This document shows, piece by piece, positions 9,930-20,066 of a stretch of 64,000 nucleotides of DNA. Every line of letters starts with the position of its first letter. The first letter of the stretch is position 1. A program made the translations under genes and the position numbers. The notes beneath the pieces were generated by a model. That model searched no databases, was not told the DNA's origin, and saw only the letters and a program-made list of their open reading frames with translations. The stretch is from Lampropedia cohaerens (lineage in GTDB: Bacteria; Pseudomonadota; Gammaproteobacteria; Burkholderiales; Burkholderiaceae_C), in assembly GCF_001005215.1 (NCBI RefSeq), contig NZ_LBNQ01000023.1, positions 1 through 64,000 on the forward strand, given 5' to 3'.

Positions 9930-10442
9930 TCAGTTCTCAGGCGCGGTATTCGCCAAGCGCACCATTTCTCCGATCCACGCCTGCAACGCCCTCAGTTGCT
10001 CGGCATTTTCGTGGCAGGTCCGGTAGTTGGCGGCAACGGTTCCGGCGACGGCAGAGAGCGCAATGCCTGCGGGGGCCGCATCAGCATCTCGGGCGGGCTC
10101 GGGCAACTCACCGGCGGCGGCAGCGTCGTGCAGGAGCACAAAGCCACGGTTGATGGTGCAAGCAGCGTCAGCCTGAACGGGCACATAGACGGGAACCTCC
10201 TTGATGATGGTGTCGCCTTTCTCGCGAACGACACGAACTCGGTCGACGTATTCGGTGACGACCTTGACGGTGGCCTGCGCTTGTCGCTCGCGGACGGCGG
10301 CGGCTTGCAGGGTCTGCTTCTGGACGGCAGCGTCCCACTGGGCCTGAACGTGGCCCGCACCCTTGATCCAGCCGAAGCCGATCAGTGCAGTGGCGAGCAG
10401 GACGAGGGCCAGCTAGCGGTACGGCCACGGGATCAAGCTCAT
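9930..10442 (-). pseudogene. Rz-like i-spanin, interrupted by an in-frame amber codon
   Basis: The natural start is the ATG at 10442, which overlaps the endolysin stop (ATGA), the usual lysis-cassette spacing. It encodes MSLIPWPYR and then TAG at 10415-10413. Read through, the frame stays open for 160 more codons. It gives a membrane anchor (LALVLLATALIGFGWIKGAG), a helical region (QAQWDAAVQKQTLQAAAVRE) and VVTEYVDRVRVVREKGDTI. The tail is INRGFVLLHDAAAAG...CHENAEQLRALQAWI, which is the layout of phage Rz inner-membrane spanins. Re-initiation at a CTG right after the stop is conceivable but lacks a ribosome site. A sequencing error at the TAG is the main alternative. Confidence 0.75.
9992..10186 (-). 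CDS. Rz1-like outer-membrane spanin lipoprotein, embedded in Rz
   Basis: A 64-residue frame lies wholly inside the Rz gene in another frame, the classic nested Rz/Rz1 arrangement. It starts MCPFRLTLLAPSTVALCSC, a short hydrophobic signal with a lipobox (VALC) for lipidation. A very proline-rich tail follows (TTLPPPVSCPSPPE), typical of Rz1. The frame is intact although the host Rz frame has an early amber codon. Family length is normally 60-100 residues. Confidence 0.7.
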   Translation of the reverse strand: MCPFRLTLLAPSTVALCSCTTLPPPVSCPSPPEMLMRPPQALRSLPSPEPLPPTTGPATKMPSN

Positions 10443-10948
10443 GGGGCTTCTCCGATGCACTGGCGGTACTCGGCCTCGCGCCGTGTGGCCAACCCGCCGC
10501 ACAGGCGCGCATTGGCAGGCAGCGCGCAGTCCTTGCCCTGGAAGAAGCGCCAGCGCAGCAGCTCGGCGCAGGCTCCCGCGTAGTCCTCGGCGTTGAGTTT
10601 CCTCACCAGCGTGGACTGGCAGAACGCGCGGCTGCCGACGTTGTAGGAGAAGCTCACCAGCGCGTCGTACTCGTGCTGGGCCAGCGGCACGGCCACGCAT
10701 TGCTTGAGCGCCCCCTCGAATTGCTGCACGTCGGTAAGTGCCCGAGCCAGCGCCTTTGGCGGCGTGGTGGTGTCGCCCAGCTTCACCCCAGTGGTGGTGC
10801 CGAAACCAATGGTCGGTACATCGCCCTTGACGGGGATCACTGCACGGTCGGTGTAGCCCTCGTGCAGCACGATGCCAACTAGGGCGGCGGCGGACAGCGT
10901 CAGTCCGGCCACCATCCTGCGCATCGCTGGTGATGGTGGCCGGGTCAT
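10439..10948 (-). CDS. Phage endolysin, GH24 lysozyme with N-terminal signal-anchor
   Basis: The 169-residue protein has an N-terminal hydrophobic stretch (MVAGLTLSAAALVGIVL) typical of signal-arrest-release endolysins. The lysozyme active-site region follows: HEGYTDRA with catalytic Glu30, then DVPTIGFGTT with Thr46. The body (FEGALKQCVAVPLAQHEYDALVSFSYNVG) is the usual phage-lysozyme core. It would cleave peptidoglycan after export and membrane release. The start at 10948 overlaps the holin stop, and the gene's own stop overlaps the Rz start. A start at 10927 is a weaker alternative. Confidence 0.9.
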   Translation of the reverse strand: MTRPPSPAMRRMVAGLTLSAAALVGIVLHEGYTDRAVIPVKGDVPTIGFGTTTGVKLGDTTTPPKALARALTDVQQFEGALKQCVAVPLAQHEYDALVSFSYNVGSRAFCQSTLVRKLNAEDYAGACAELLRWRFFQGKDCALPANARLCGGLATRREAEYRQCIGEAP

Positions 10949-11172
10949 CGGTGCATCTCCGGCTGCGCCACGATGCGAGCAACGGTTGCGCCGATGCTGG
11001 CGGCAAAGGCCAGCAGCACGAATGCGCCACGCGGCAGCACGTCGCCAAACAGCGGCACCACCACTTCCGCCGCCGTGAAGGCAGCGGCCAGAAGCGAGAA
11101 GCGAATGCTCCAGGCACGGCGGAGCACGCATCGCCAGTTGTCGAGCAGGCAGAGCTTGGGCTTGGCGGTCAT
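10945..11172 (-). CDS. Putative phage holin (two membrane segments)
   Basis: This 75-residue protein has a short basic N-terminus (MTAKPKLCLLDNWRCVLRRAW). Two hydrophobic helices follow (FSLLAAAFTAAEVVVPLF and AFVLLAFAASIGATVARIVA), separated by a short loop. Size, topology and position directly upstream of the endolysin, with 4-base overlaps on both sides, support a holin that forms the membrane lesion for lysis. No family-specific motif is visible. Confidence 0.7.
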   Translation of the reverse strand: MTAKPKLCLLDNWRCVLRRAWSIRFSLLAAAFTAAEVVVPLFGDVLPRGAFVLLAFAASIGATVARIVAQPEMHR

Positions 11173-11471
11173 GACGCACCTCCCATCAGCTTGAGCTTGA
11201 TGGCGGCACCGACCAGCAGCGCGGCGAGGATGCCGGTGGTGATGACCTTGACGGCGGTCTGCCACGCGGTGCGACGCGCATCGCGCCACGCTTGCAGCAG
11301 ATCGCGCAGTTCACGGATGTCCTTCGCGGCGTGGCCGTTCTCCAGGCCCAGGTGGGCGAGAACTCGCTCGGCCCGGCGTTCGGCGGCGCGGTCGAGCAGT
11401 TCGTCGAAGTCCTCGCGTCGAATGAGCAGCATGTTTTCCACGAGGGCGGCAGGTTGGTGTTCGTCGGTCAT
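11169..11471 (-). CDS. DUF6127-like phage membrane protein
   Basis: The protein has 100 residues. A charged helical N-terminal region (MLLIRREDFDELLDRAAERRAERVLAHLG) is followed by KDIRELRDLLQAWRDARRTAW and a C-terminal membrane helix (VITTGILAALLVGAAIKLKL). The pattern matches the small DUF6127 proteins I know from prophage lysis regions; the function is unknown. The start at 11471 was chosen because an upstream extension would run through the terminator hairpin. It is translationally coupled to the holin. Confidence 0.65.
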   Translation of the reverse strand: MTDEHQPAALVENMLLIRREDFDELLDRAAERRAERVLAHLGLENGHAAKDIRELRDLLQAWRDARRTAWQTAVKVITTGILAALLVGAAIKLKLMGGAS

Positions 11472-11479
11472 TGCAGTCT

Positions 11480-11513
11480 CCAAAAACGACGAACCCGCCT
11501 TGTGGGCGGGTTC
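11480..11513 (-). terminator. Intrinsic terminator between phage tail and lysis genes
   Basis: GAACCCGCC (11491-11499) pairs with GGCGGGTTC (11505-11513) around a five-base loop. On the minus strand the hairpin is followed within a few bases by TTTTT (11486-11482). It would end transcripts of the DUF2793 gene and separate them from the lysis cassette. Confidence 0.65.
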
Positions 11514-11536
11514 AGATGGTTGCGGGTGGGTGAAGA

Positions 11537-11887
11537 TCAGATGGCGAGGCCTGCGCTCCATCCAGTGGACTTGTAGGCCGAGAGGTTGGCCTCGTCCTCA
11601 ATGAAGCAAAGCCAGCCGATCTTGGGCGTGTGGTACTCCCAGACATCTGCGATGCGTGCGGCGATCAGGTTGGTCTTGCCTGCCCACACGCCGGTGGCAG
11701 CGGCAGGAATCAGGTAGCGGTCGCCATTGGCCGGGTTGGCCGGTGGCGTGGTCAGGTCACGGTCTTTCACGGACAGGCCGACCACAGCGCCGAGGCGCTT
11801 GAGGTTGGCGTCCATGCCGCTGTCCCAGCCGCTCTCGCCGAGCGTCCAGCCGTAATTGAGTCCAAGGTTCGGATCGGTTGATGACAT
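11537..11887 (-). CDS. DUF2793-domain phage tail protein
   Basis: The 116-residue protein has the DUF2793 core: LNYGWTLGESGWDSGMDANL, then LSVKDRDLTTPPANPANGDR, then a Trp/Gly-rich stretch (ATGVWAGKTNLIAARIADVW, then WLCFIEDEANLSAYKSTGW). DUF2793 occurs in tail-fibre or tail-tip proteins of prophages and gene transfer agents. Here it is free-standing rather than part of a long fibre. It starts three bases after the GT2 fragment ends, so the two were co-transcribed. Confidence 0.8.
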   Translation of the reverse strand: MSSTDPNLGLNYGWTLGESGWDSGMDANLKRLGAVVGLSVKDRDLTTPPANPANGDRYLIPAAATGVWAGKTNLIAARIADVWEYHTPKIGWLCFIEDEANLSAYKSTGWSAGLAI

Positions 11888-11890
11888 GGT

Positions 11891-12313
11891 TTATCTCCAG
11901 AGATTCGAGGCTTGACGAATGCGCCGGACAGCGTCCGGATCGCCGGTGCGATGGCTTTGCCGCGGGTGCTGTCGCCAGTGCCGCCCAACGATGGGCAGGT
12001 ACAACACGCCGCCGCGCTTGGCCACGAGCAGGGTCAGCAGCCAGTCGGCGAAGTTGTTGAGGTCGGTGGTTTCCTTGAGCACGGCTTCGACGGCAGATCG
12101 ACGCATCACGATCAGGCCGTGCGCGTGGCTGGCGCTGTTGGCGTGTTGCCAACGGCTGTAGGCCAGACGCCGCACGGCAATGTCTTGGCCGTTTTCGTTG
12201 GTCAGCGCTTCGTCGGTATAGGCCATCACGGCTTGCGGGCAGGCATCCAGCGCATCGGCCAGTTGTGTGAAGACATTCGCTTCGTACAGATCGTCGGGAT
12301 CGACGAAGGACAT
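11891..12313 (-). pseudogene. C-terminal fragment of a GT2-type glycosyltransferase
   Basis: The 140-residue frame begins MSFVDPDDLYEANVFTQL. This is the aspartate-rich metal-binding site (DxDD-type) that normally sits about 80-90 residues into a GT-A family 2 enzyme. It continues with AVMAYTDEALTNENG and FADWLLTLLVAKRGG, then LYLPIVGRHWRQH. The N-terminal nucleotide-binding half is missing, and an in-frame stop sits three codons before the ATG. GAGGA does lie just upstream, so a short protein could be made, but it should be inactive. The missing half was probably lost when the AbiE-type genes were joined on. Confidence 0.6.
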
Positions 12314-12382
12314 AGGTCCTCAATTTCTTGTTTGCGCTCGGGCGCGGCGCCTTGCAGCAGAGCCTTAACAGCGACGCTTGCT

Positions 12383-13399
12383 TCAACCATTGCCGATCCC
12401 ATTGATCGCTGCTTCCAGCGCGCGCAGGCGATCGACGATGGCATCGAAGGTGGGAGGCTCGCCGATGAACATGCCGGCACCGATCATGCGCTGGAAGTCA
12501 TCGCGCAGCGCGGCCAGTGCGGCATCTTCCGGAATGAGTCTGAGCTGCCCGGCCAAGCATGCGTCGTAGTTGGCGTAGCTCGCGTTGTAGAAGGCCTTCT
12601 TGTGCTTGACGACATCGGCGAGCAGAGCGCGATCGGCCAAAGCGGCTTGCCCATGGGCAAGATCGGCCAGCATGGCCAGGTCGTACCAGTGGCGTGACAG
12701 GCGTTCGGCACCTGTGCGGAACGCGTCGCGCTGACACTCGACGTGCATCAGCGTCGCTTTTTCCCAGAAGGTACGTGCCGGAGACAGCACACTGACCGTC
12801 GATCGAGGGAAATCGAGTTCAGCGACATGTTCCGCGATATCGGGCCGTACCTCATGCTCCTCGTTCGGTTCGGTGATGTTGCGGCCACCGAACTCGATCA
12901 GGACGCTGTTGCCCACATAGTCTCCCGTTACCTCCAGCACGCTCGGGTAGTGCATCCGCATCTGCTCGCCGTCATCGCTGATTTCAAGCTGGAACGCTTG
13001 GGCATCGAACTCCTCCGCCAGCATTCTCTGGAAGTGCGGCGCCACGACACCGTGGGCATGGTCGCGCACGAAAGACTTGAGATCCTCGCTGAATTTCTTC
13101 AGCCGATTGCGTGAGACGCCTTCGGCAAACGGGTCGAAGGCGCCGTCCAAGCCACGGTAGTCGAGCGTGATGTCCACGTCCTCGGAGAAGCGGGCAATGG
13201 CGCCGAACACCTTGGAGAGTGAGGTGCCGCCCTTGAAGGCCATCGGCAGTCGGTCGGGCATGGTGAAGAGGGTCTGCAGCACCCAGCAGACCCAGACATC
13301 CTTTTCCAGTACGACGGGCGTGCGCGCAAGCTGCGGGGCCAGTGCCCGATAGATTTGGGACTGCTCTTGAGCTTTCAGGTGCAGGAAGGACTCAGGCAT
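12383..13399 (-). CDS. abiEii: AbiEii-family nucleotidyltransferase toxin
   Basis: The protein has 338 residues. The N-terminal nucleotidyltransferase signature is clear: FKGGTSLSKVFGAIARFSED then VDITLDY, the GGTSLxK...SEDxDI pattern of AbiEii/MNT-like toxins. Later landmarks are FWEKATLMHVECQRD and SRHWYDLAMLADLA, both typical of the family. AbiEii toxins of type IV toxin-antitoxin systems modify tRNA or arrest growth and can abort phage infection. The start overlaps the antitoxin stop by eight bases. The operon reads away from ssrA. Confidence 0.88.
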   Translation of the reverse strand: MPESFLHLKAQEQSQIYRALAPQLARTPVVLEKDVWVCWVLQTLFTMPDRLPMAFKGGTSLSKVFGAIARFSEDVDITLDYRGLDGAFDPFAEGVSRNRLKKFSEDLKSFVRDHAHGVVAPHFQRMLAEEFDAQAFQLEISDDGEQMRMHYPSVLEVTGDYVGNSVLIEFGGRNITEPNEEHEVRPDIAEHVAELDFPRSTVSVLSPARTFWEKATLMHVECQRDAFRTGAERLSRHWYDLAMLADLAHGQAALADRALLADVVKHKKAFYNASYANYDACLAGQLRLIPEDAALAALRDDFQRMIGAGMFIGEPPTFDAIVDRLRALEAAINGIGNG

Positions 13400-14012
13400 G
13401 AACGGCCGTCCGCTCGTTGCGGAAGATGGCGTCGCTCATCCACGCGGGCATTGAGCTGGTGGCTGACTTCAGCACCTCGAATTCGCTCGATCCCAGCTTG
13501 CGCCGAATCTTCTCGATGAGAGCCGGCGTCACTTCCTTCTTGCCGAGATACCACATCGCCGCAAGCGCGAGCCCGGCGGGTCGTCCTGCCAGGGCCAACT
13601 TGCGTTGGCAGACGTGCTGCAGACGGATCTCCATCTTGCCCACGCGGATGCGCTTCGACGGGCCGGATGTCACGAATACAGACTGGGTCGGGACCTGCGT
13701 GGTCAGTTCGAGCCGACGCGCCGCTTCAGCACCATGAACCTGGACGACGGCACCTGTGGTCCTTGCAACGGTCTCGGCCACCTTAAGAGGCTCGGGCATC
13801 ACCTTGCCAACGAAACGGCTGACCTCGGGACGCACAAAGACGCCGCGCGTCACACGCTCGATCGACCCTGCCTTGACGAGGCGGGAGAGGGTCTGATCGA
13901 CCGACGCACGCGTGCCGCACCCCAGGAATGCTGTCGGGGTGAAAGGCTCCCCGATCGGCATCGCCTCGATGCGCTGGCGAATCAGCTCGGCAGTCTTGGT
14001 CGTCGTGTTCAT
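13392..14012 (-). CDS. abiEi: AbiEi-type antitoxin / DUF6088 winged-helix regulator
   Basis: The 206-residue protein begins MNTTTKTAELIRQRIEAMPI and has an N-terminal winged-helix region (FTPTAFLGCGTRASVDQTL, then SRLVKAGSIERVTRGVFVR). The DUF6088 body follows (VQVHGAEAARRLELTTQVP, then KLALAGRPAGLALAAMWYLG). In AbiE systems this partner neutralises the toxin and represses its own operon by binding inverted repeats at the promoter. Inverted repeats are indeed present just upstream. The next upstream in-frame methionine would run through that operator region, so 14012 is preferred. Confidence 0.85.
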   Translation of the reverse strand: MNTTTKTAELIRQRIEAMPIGEPFTPTAFLGCGTRASVDQTLSRLVKAGSIERVTRGVFVRPEVSRFVGKVMPEPLKVAETVARTTGAVVQVHGAEAARRLELTTQVPTQSVFVTSGPSKRIRVGKMEIRLQHVCQRKLALAGRPAGLALAAMWYLGKKEVTPALIEKIRRKLGSSEFEVLKSATSSMPAWMSDAIFRNERTAVHA

Positions 14013-14025
14013 GTACGAAAATATA

Positions 14026-14063
14026 TGCGAGTTTCTGACAAACTGCAAGTGCGATGACTCGCA
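14026..14063. promoter_or_regulatory. Probable AbiEi operator / operon promoter region
   Basis: Two inverted repeats lie 14-51 bases upstream of the abiEi start. AGTTT-CTGAC-AAACT spans 14030-14044, and TGCGA-TGAC-TCGCA spans 14050-14063. In addition TGCGAG at 14026 is the mirror of CTCGCA at 14058. The adjoining AT-rich stretch (TACGAAAATATATG) supplies promoter-like sequence on the minus strand. The layout fits antitoxin autorepression by binding inverted repeats, as known for AbiE. No binding can be shown from sequence. Confidence 0.5.
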
Positions 14064-14324
14064 AGGAAAGTTGCTCGTGTTCCCTTTGCTATCCGATGCT
14101 GCAATCCAACCGCTGGATTCGTCCGCGCGCAACTCTTTGATCTGTATGGGTGTGACTGGCGGCCTTTGCGGACTTCGGGCCAGTTTCAGGGAGCGAGGTC
14201 GGAGCGAGGAATGGCCAGGAGAGAGTGGAATGTGGCCGCGAGCGGCCAGTTCTGGCGGGCGGCGAAGTCCGCAGGCTTCCGCAGGAACCCCCAACAACAC
14301 GCGGGAACTGGCGCAAACAGACAA
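14064..14324. other. Non-coding stretch between AbiE operon and ssrA terminator
   Basis: I see no credible gene in these 261 bases. The only structure is a long-range inverted repeat, TGCGGACTTC at 14167-14176 against GAAGTCCGCA at 14264-14273, with partial complementarity extending outward. It could be a boundary scar of an integrated element or part of an untranslated leader. Confidence 0.4.
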
Positions 14325-14357
14325 GAAAAAACCCCAACCGAGAACGGTTGGTTTTTT
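14325..14357 (-). terminator. ssrA intrinsic terminator
   Basis: CCAACCG-AGAA-CGGTTGG (14334-14351) forms a 7-bp stem with a four-base loop. On the minus strand it is followed by GGTTTTTT, and the other strand has GGTTTTTT too, so it can work in both directions. It begins seven bases after the tmRNA CCA end. Confidence 0.85.
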
Positions 14358-14363
14358 AAATGT

Positions 14364-14737
14364 TGGTGGAGCTGGCGGGAATTGAACCCGCGTCCGCAAG
14401 CCTTTTCTGGGCAGTTCTACATGCTTAGTGGTCTGTTTTGATCTCGCCTTGCAGGCCGCGCAGCCACACGCTGCTTGCAAGGCCAGCATCCTTGGATCTC
14501 ATCGGCAGCCAAGATGCCCGGCTGTCGACCAGCTGATGTGAATGAACTTGCAGCTACGGCCTTGCGGCCTTCACCCAGCCCATCAGCGAGCTGTTGCAAG
14601 TCTCACCGGGATTTAAGCGGCGAGTGCGAAACGATCGTCGTTTGCAGTTAGTTTTTCGAATCAAGATTTACGAGCGTGACTCAAGCTCGGCATGCACCAC
14701 TCCAGATCTGTACCCGCGTCGAAACCAGGACAGCCCC
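14364..14737 (-). ncRNA. ssrA: tmRNA (transfer-messenger RNA)
   Basis: The 374-base RNA begins GGGGCTGTCCTGGTTTCGAC (14737 downward) and ends GGTTCAATTCCCGCCAGCTC plus CACCA (to 14364). This gives the alanyl-tRNA-like acceptor arm and T loop. The tag frame spans 14645-14613: GCA AAC GAC GAT CGT TTC GCA CTC GCC GCT TAA, encoding ANDDRFALAA. The tag directs proteolysis of proteins released from stalled ribosomes by trans-translation with SmpB. The 5' end is 12 bases from the gph stop, so its promoter must lie inside the 3' end of gph. Confidence 0.98.
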
Positions 14738-14749
14738 AGAGAAGCCATT

Positions 14750-15409
14750 CTATTCGATTCCCAGCAAGGTCAAGAGTTCCAGCGGAGAATCGATATAGTG
14801 ATCGGCTGGCCACGTAGCTGTGTCGTCGTCTGCAGCAATATATCCATAGCGGGCAGCAACCGTGGTCATGCCGGCGGATTTGCCTGCCAGCATGTCACGC
14901 CGATCATCACCGACATAGATGCAGCCTGAAGGGGGCACTTTCAAGAGTGCGGCTGCATGCAGCAGAGGCAGCGGGTGGGGTTTGGCGTGGGCGGTCGTGT
15001 CCCCGCCGACCAGTGCTTGGCACTGCGCAAGCGCCGGATCGCCCGCTACGATAGGTCTGGCAAGGCGCTCGATCTTGTTGGTCACGATGCCCCAAGGTAT
15101 CTGGCCGACGCGCAGAGCGTCGAGCACCTGGGCAACGCCGTCAAAGGGCTGTGTCGCTTCGCCGATGCAAGCTTCGTAGGTATCGAAGAACTCGTCGCGC
15201 AATGACGCGAAAGAGGGTGAATCCGGGTCCGCGTCCAGCCCAATGGGCAGAAGCCCTCGTGCGCCGCTGCCGACCAATGGTCGATACTGCGCAATGGGCA
15301 ATGGGGGCTGCGCGCGCTGCTGGCGCATGCGGTTAACGGCCAGTGCCAGATCCGCGGCACTATCGACGAGCGTGCCATCCAGGTCGAACAATACGGCCTG
15401 AGGTGTCAT
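14750..15409 (-). CDS. gph: Phosphoglycolate phosphatase (HAD family)
   Basis: The protein has 219 residues. HAD motif I is [17 protein letters not shown], motif II is IVTNK, the motif III lysine is in AHAKPHP and motif IV is [19 protein letters not shown]. It hydrolyses 2-phosphoglycolate formed during DNA repair and metabolism. The 4-base overlap with ubiG is the conserved ubiG-gph arrangement of beta- and gammaproteobacteria. It ends just before ssrA. Confidence 0.93.
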   Translation of the reverse strand: MTPQAVLFDLDGTLVDSAADLALAVNRMRQQRAQPPLPIAQYRPLVGSGARGLLPIGLDADPDSPSFASLRDEFFDTYEACIGEATQPFDGVAQVLDALRVGQIPWGIVTNKIERLARPIVAGDPALAQCQALVGGDTTAHAKPHPLPLLHAAALLKVPPSGCIYVGDDRRDMLAGKSAGMTTVAARYGYIAADDDTATWPADHYIDSPLELLTLLGIE

Positions 15410-16131
15410 GGTTTGCGCGCCGCGAGCATGTAGTTCACGTCCAGGTTGTCACTGAGCCAGTAGCGTCCAGTGATGGGATTGTGTTCCAGCCCCTTGCTGG
15501 CCTGAAGATCCAGCTCGGCACGGCGCAGCCAGCAGGCCAACTCGGCGGGAGTGATGAACTTGGCATGGTCATGCGTACCGCGCGGCAAGATGCCGAGGAC
15601 GTATTCCGCGCCGACGATGGCAAAAAGCCAGGACTTGGCATTGCGGTTGATGGTGGAGAAAAACAGCCAGCCACCGGGCTTGGCCATTTGTGCGCAGGCG
15701 CGAACGATGGACTCGGGGTCGGGAACGTGCTCGAGCATTTCCATGCAGGTGACGACATCGAAGGAGCCAGGTTCACGCTCGGCCAGGTTTTCCGCGCTGA
15801 TGCACTCGTACCGCAGGTTGTCCAACTTGCCGTCGAGCGCATGCAGAGTGGCCACACCCAGGGACTTTTCCGCGAGATCGATACCTAGCACCTGCTGTGC
15901 GCCGCGGCGTGCCATGGACTCTGCCAGGATGCCGCCTCCGCAGCCGACATCCACGATGCGCTTGCCGGCAAGGCTCGCGCAGCATTGGCTGATCCATTCC
16001 AGGCGCAACGGATTGATGGCATGCAGCGGGCGGAATGCACCATGCGGATCCCACCACTTGTCGGCCAGATTCGAGAATTTCTGAAGCTCTTGGGCATCCG
16101 CGTTGGAGGCGGTGATGGATGAAGTCGTCAT
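15406..16131 (-). CDS. ubiG: Ubiquinone biosynthesis O-methyltransferase
   Basis: The protein has 241 residues. The N-terminal block ([20 protein letters not shown], then INPLRLEWI) is diagnostic for UbiG. The SAM site is [19 protein letters not shown], followed by [15 protein letters not shown]. It carries out both O-methylations of the ubiquinone head group on the inner face of the cytoplasmic membrane. The gene is upstream of gph with an ATGA overlap and has its own promoter space facing ompA. Confidence 0.97.
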   Translation of the reverse strand: MTTSSITASNADAQELQKFSNLADKWWDPHGAFRPLHAINPLRLEWISQCCASLAGKRIVDVGCGGGILAESMARRGAQQVLGIDLAEKSLGVATLHALDGKLDNLRYECISAENLAEREPGSFDVVTCMEMLEHVPDPESIVRACAQMAKPGGWLFFSTINRNAKSWLFAIVGAEYVLGILPRGTHDHAKFITPAELACWLRRAELDLQASKGLEHNPITGRYWLSDNLDVNYMLAARKP

Positions 16132-16173
16132 GCCGGCATTATGCCAATGCTGCAGTTGGCGAAGGCGGGCATG

Positions 16174-16200
16174 AAAAAGCCCCTCCGGGGAGGGGCTTTG
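16174..16200 (-). terminator. Intrinsic terminator of ompA
   Basis: AAAGCCCCTCC (16176-16186) pairs with GGAGGGGCTTT (16189-16199). On the minus strand the hairpin is followed by TTTTT. It lies 28 bases beyond the ompA stop and just upstream of ubiG. Confidence 0.85.
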
Positions 16201-16227
16201 CCTTCACCAACGAGGGTGAGGGAGGAA

Positions 16228-16926
16228 TTACTGGACGCGCTGCTCGCGAGCCGTACCAACCACTTCGATTTCCACGCGACGGTTCTGCGCGCGGCCTTCG
16301 CGGGTAGCGTTGCTGGCGATCGGCTCGAGCTCACCCTTGCCTTCGGTGTAGATGCGGTTGGCATCGATGCCCTTGCTGACCAGGTATTCCTTGACCGCAG
16401 CCGCACGGCGCTCGGACAGGCCTTGGTTGTACGCCTCAGGACCGGTGGAGTCGGTGTGACCCACGGCAATGATGACTTCCAGGTCGAAGTTGTCGGAGTG
16501 CACGCGCTCAGCGAGTTCATCCAGCTGGGCACGGCCTTCGGGCTTCAGGGTGGCCTTGTCGAAATCAAAGAAAGTGTCAGCCGAGAAGGAGGTCTTCACC
16601 CACTCAGGCTCGGGGGCGGGAGGAGGCGGCACGGGTGCAGCAGGAGCAGGTGCGGGGGCCTGGACGACCAGTGCGCCATCGCAGCCGGTTGCTGCAGTAG
16701 CGGGAGTCCAGAACGCATTGCGCCAGCACAGTTCGTTTGTGCCATTGACCCAGACCAGCTCTCCGCTGCCGTTCTGCCAGTTGTTGATTGCATTGCCGCC
16801 ATCGGCTGCTTGTACTTGAACGTTGGCGCCGGTGCCATTGGCCAGGGGTGCTTGCTGAGCATGTGCGGCGGCTGTTGCGAGTGCAGCAGAGGCAAACAAA
16901 ACCGCCACTTTGTTGAGTTTCTTCAT
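16228..16926 (-). CDS. ompA: OmpA-family outer membrane protein
   Basis: The 232-residue protein has a signal peptide (MKKLNKVAVLFASAALATAA, cleaved near AHA-QQ). A short region of about 80 residues with two Cys (LCWRN and TGCDG) comes next, then a Pro/Ala linker (APAPAPAAPVPPPPAPEPE). The C-terminal OmpA/Pal peptidoglycan-binding domain is clear (FDFDKATLKPEGRAQLDELA, then VGHTDSTG, then NRRVEIEV). It lacks the 8-strand beta barrel of E. coli OmpA, as usual for this betaproteobacterial form. The ribosome site AGGAG is just before the start. It is divergent from gyrA. Confidence 0.93.
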   Translation of the reverse strand: MKKLNKVAVLFASAALATAAAHAQQAPLANGTGANVQVQAADGGNAINNWQNGSGELVWVNGTNELCWRNAFWTPATAATGCDGALVVQAPAPAPAAPVPPPPAPEPEWVKTSFSADTFFDFDKATLKPEGRAQLDELAERVHSDNFDLEVIIAVGHTDSTGPEAYNQGLSERRAAAVKEYLVSKGIDANRIYTEGKGELEPIASNATREGRAQNRRVEIEVVGTAREQRVQ

Positions 16927-17177
16927 GGTTCTCCTCTTGGGGAAAGGGCCGCAGCCTCGCTGCGAGAGAAATGGACGTGTTGGTAAAGCCACCAAAACGT
17001 TGAGGCCAATTGTGCCATAGGGCATGCGGATATCGCCACTGCCAGATGTCAGCCGAAACCAACATTGTTGGAAACGGGACTTGGGTGTTGCAAGAAGGAG
17101 ACAGGCGGGTGCCGGATACAATGGCTTCTTTTGCTCGCACAGGCCTGCCGGCACCGCACGGCAAGGGCCCGCACACC

Positions 17178-19889
<2,712 letters not shown>

Positions 19890-20066
19890 GCGGCTCAGAC
19901 GAACCTGTTCTAGGCCAGTTGCGCTGCGCGGCCTCCGCTTGCGGCGATGCTGTCGGTTCGAATGTGGCGGCACGCATTTGTGTGATGGCGTTGCCGTAGC
20001 CGAGGCCGGGCAGTTGCAGCAGGATATTGCGCCGGCTGGCAGCTATTTTTTTAGGAATGTGACACG

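Larger units (their letters stand above)
9930..12313 (-). mobile_element. Prophage remnant: tail gene plus lysis cassette
   Basis: Six consecutive minus-strand genes match the late end of a tailed-phage genome: GT2 fragment, DUF2793 tail protein, DUF6127 membrane protein, holin-like protein, SAR-type endolysin and Rz/Rz1. They are packed with 4-base overlaps from DUF6127 onward. There are no capsid, terminase, replication or integrase genes here. The DNA between the GT2 fragment and ssrA is instead occupied by an AbiE-type system. I infer a decayed prophage of which only the lysis end survives; its left boundary is near 9880-9930. Confidence 0.75.

Noticed and set aside
9876-10583. A 235-codon plus-strand frame over the phage lysis region
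   Set aside because: It is antisense to Rz/Rz1 and the endolysin, which have clear family features and correct overlaps.
12226-12389. A small frame beginning MVEASVAVKALLQGAAPERK that overlaps the AbiEii stop
   Set aside because: Although ATG overlaps the toxin stop, the frame soon runs antiphase over the GT2 fragment with no recognisable sequence; it may be a junction remnant but cannot be supported as a gene.
14364-14400. A possible tRNA 3' end (GGTTCAATTCCCGCC on the minus strand)
   Set aside because: It is the tRNA-like end of tmRNA: the full ssrA, with tag frame and matching 5' end, is present.
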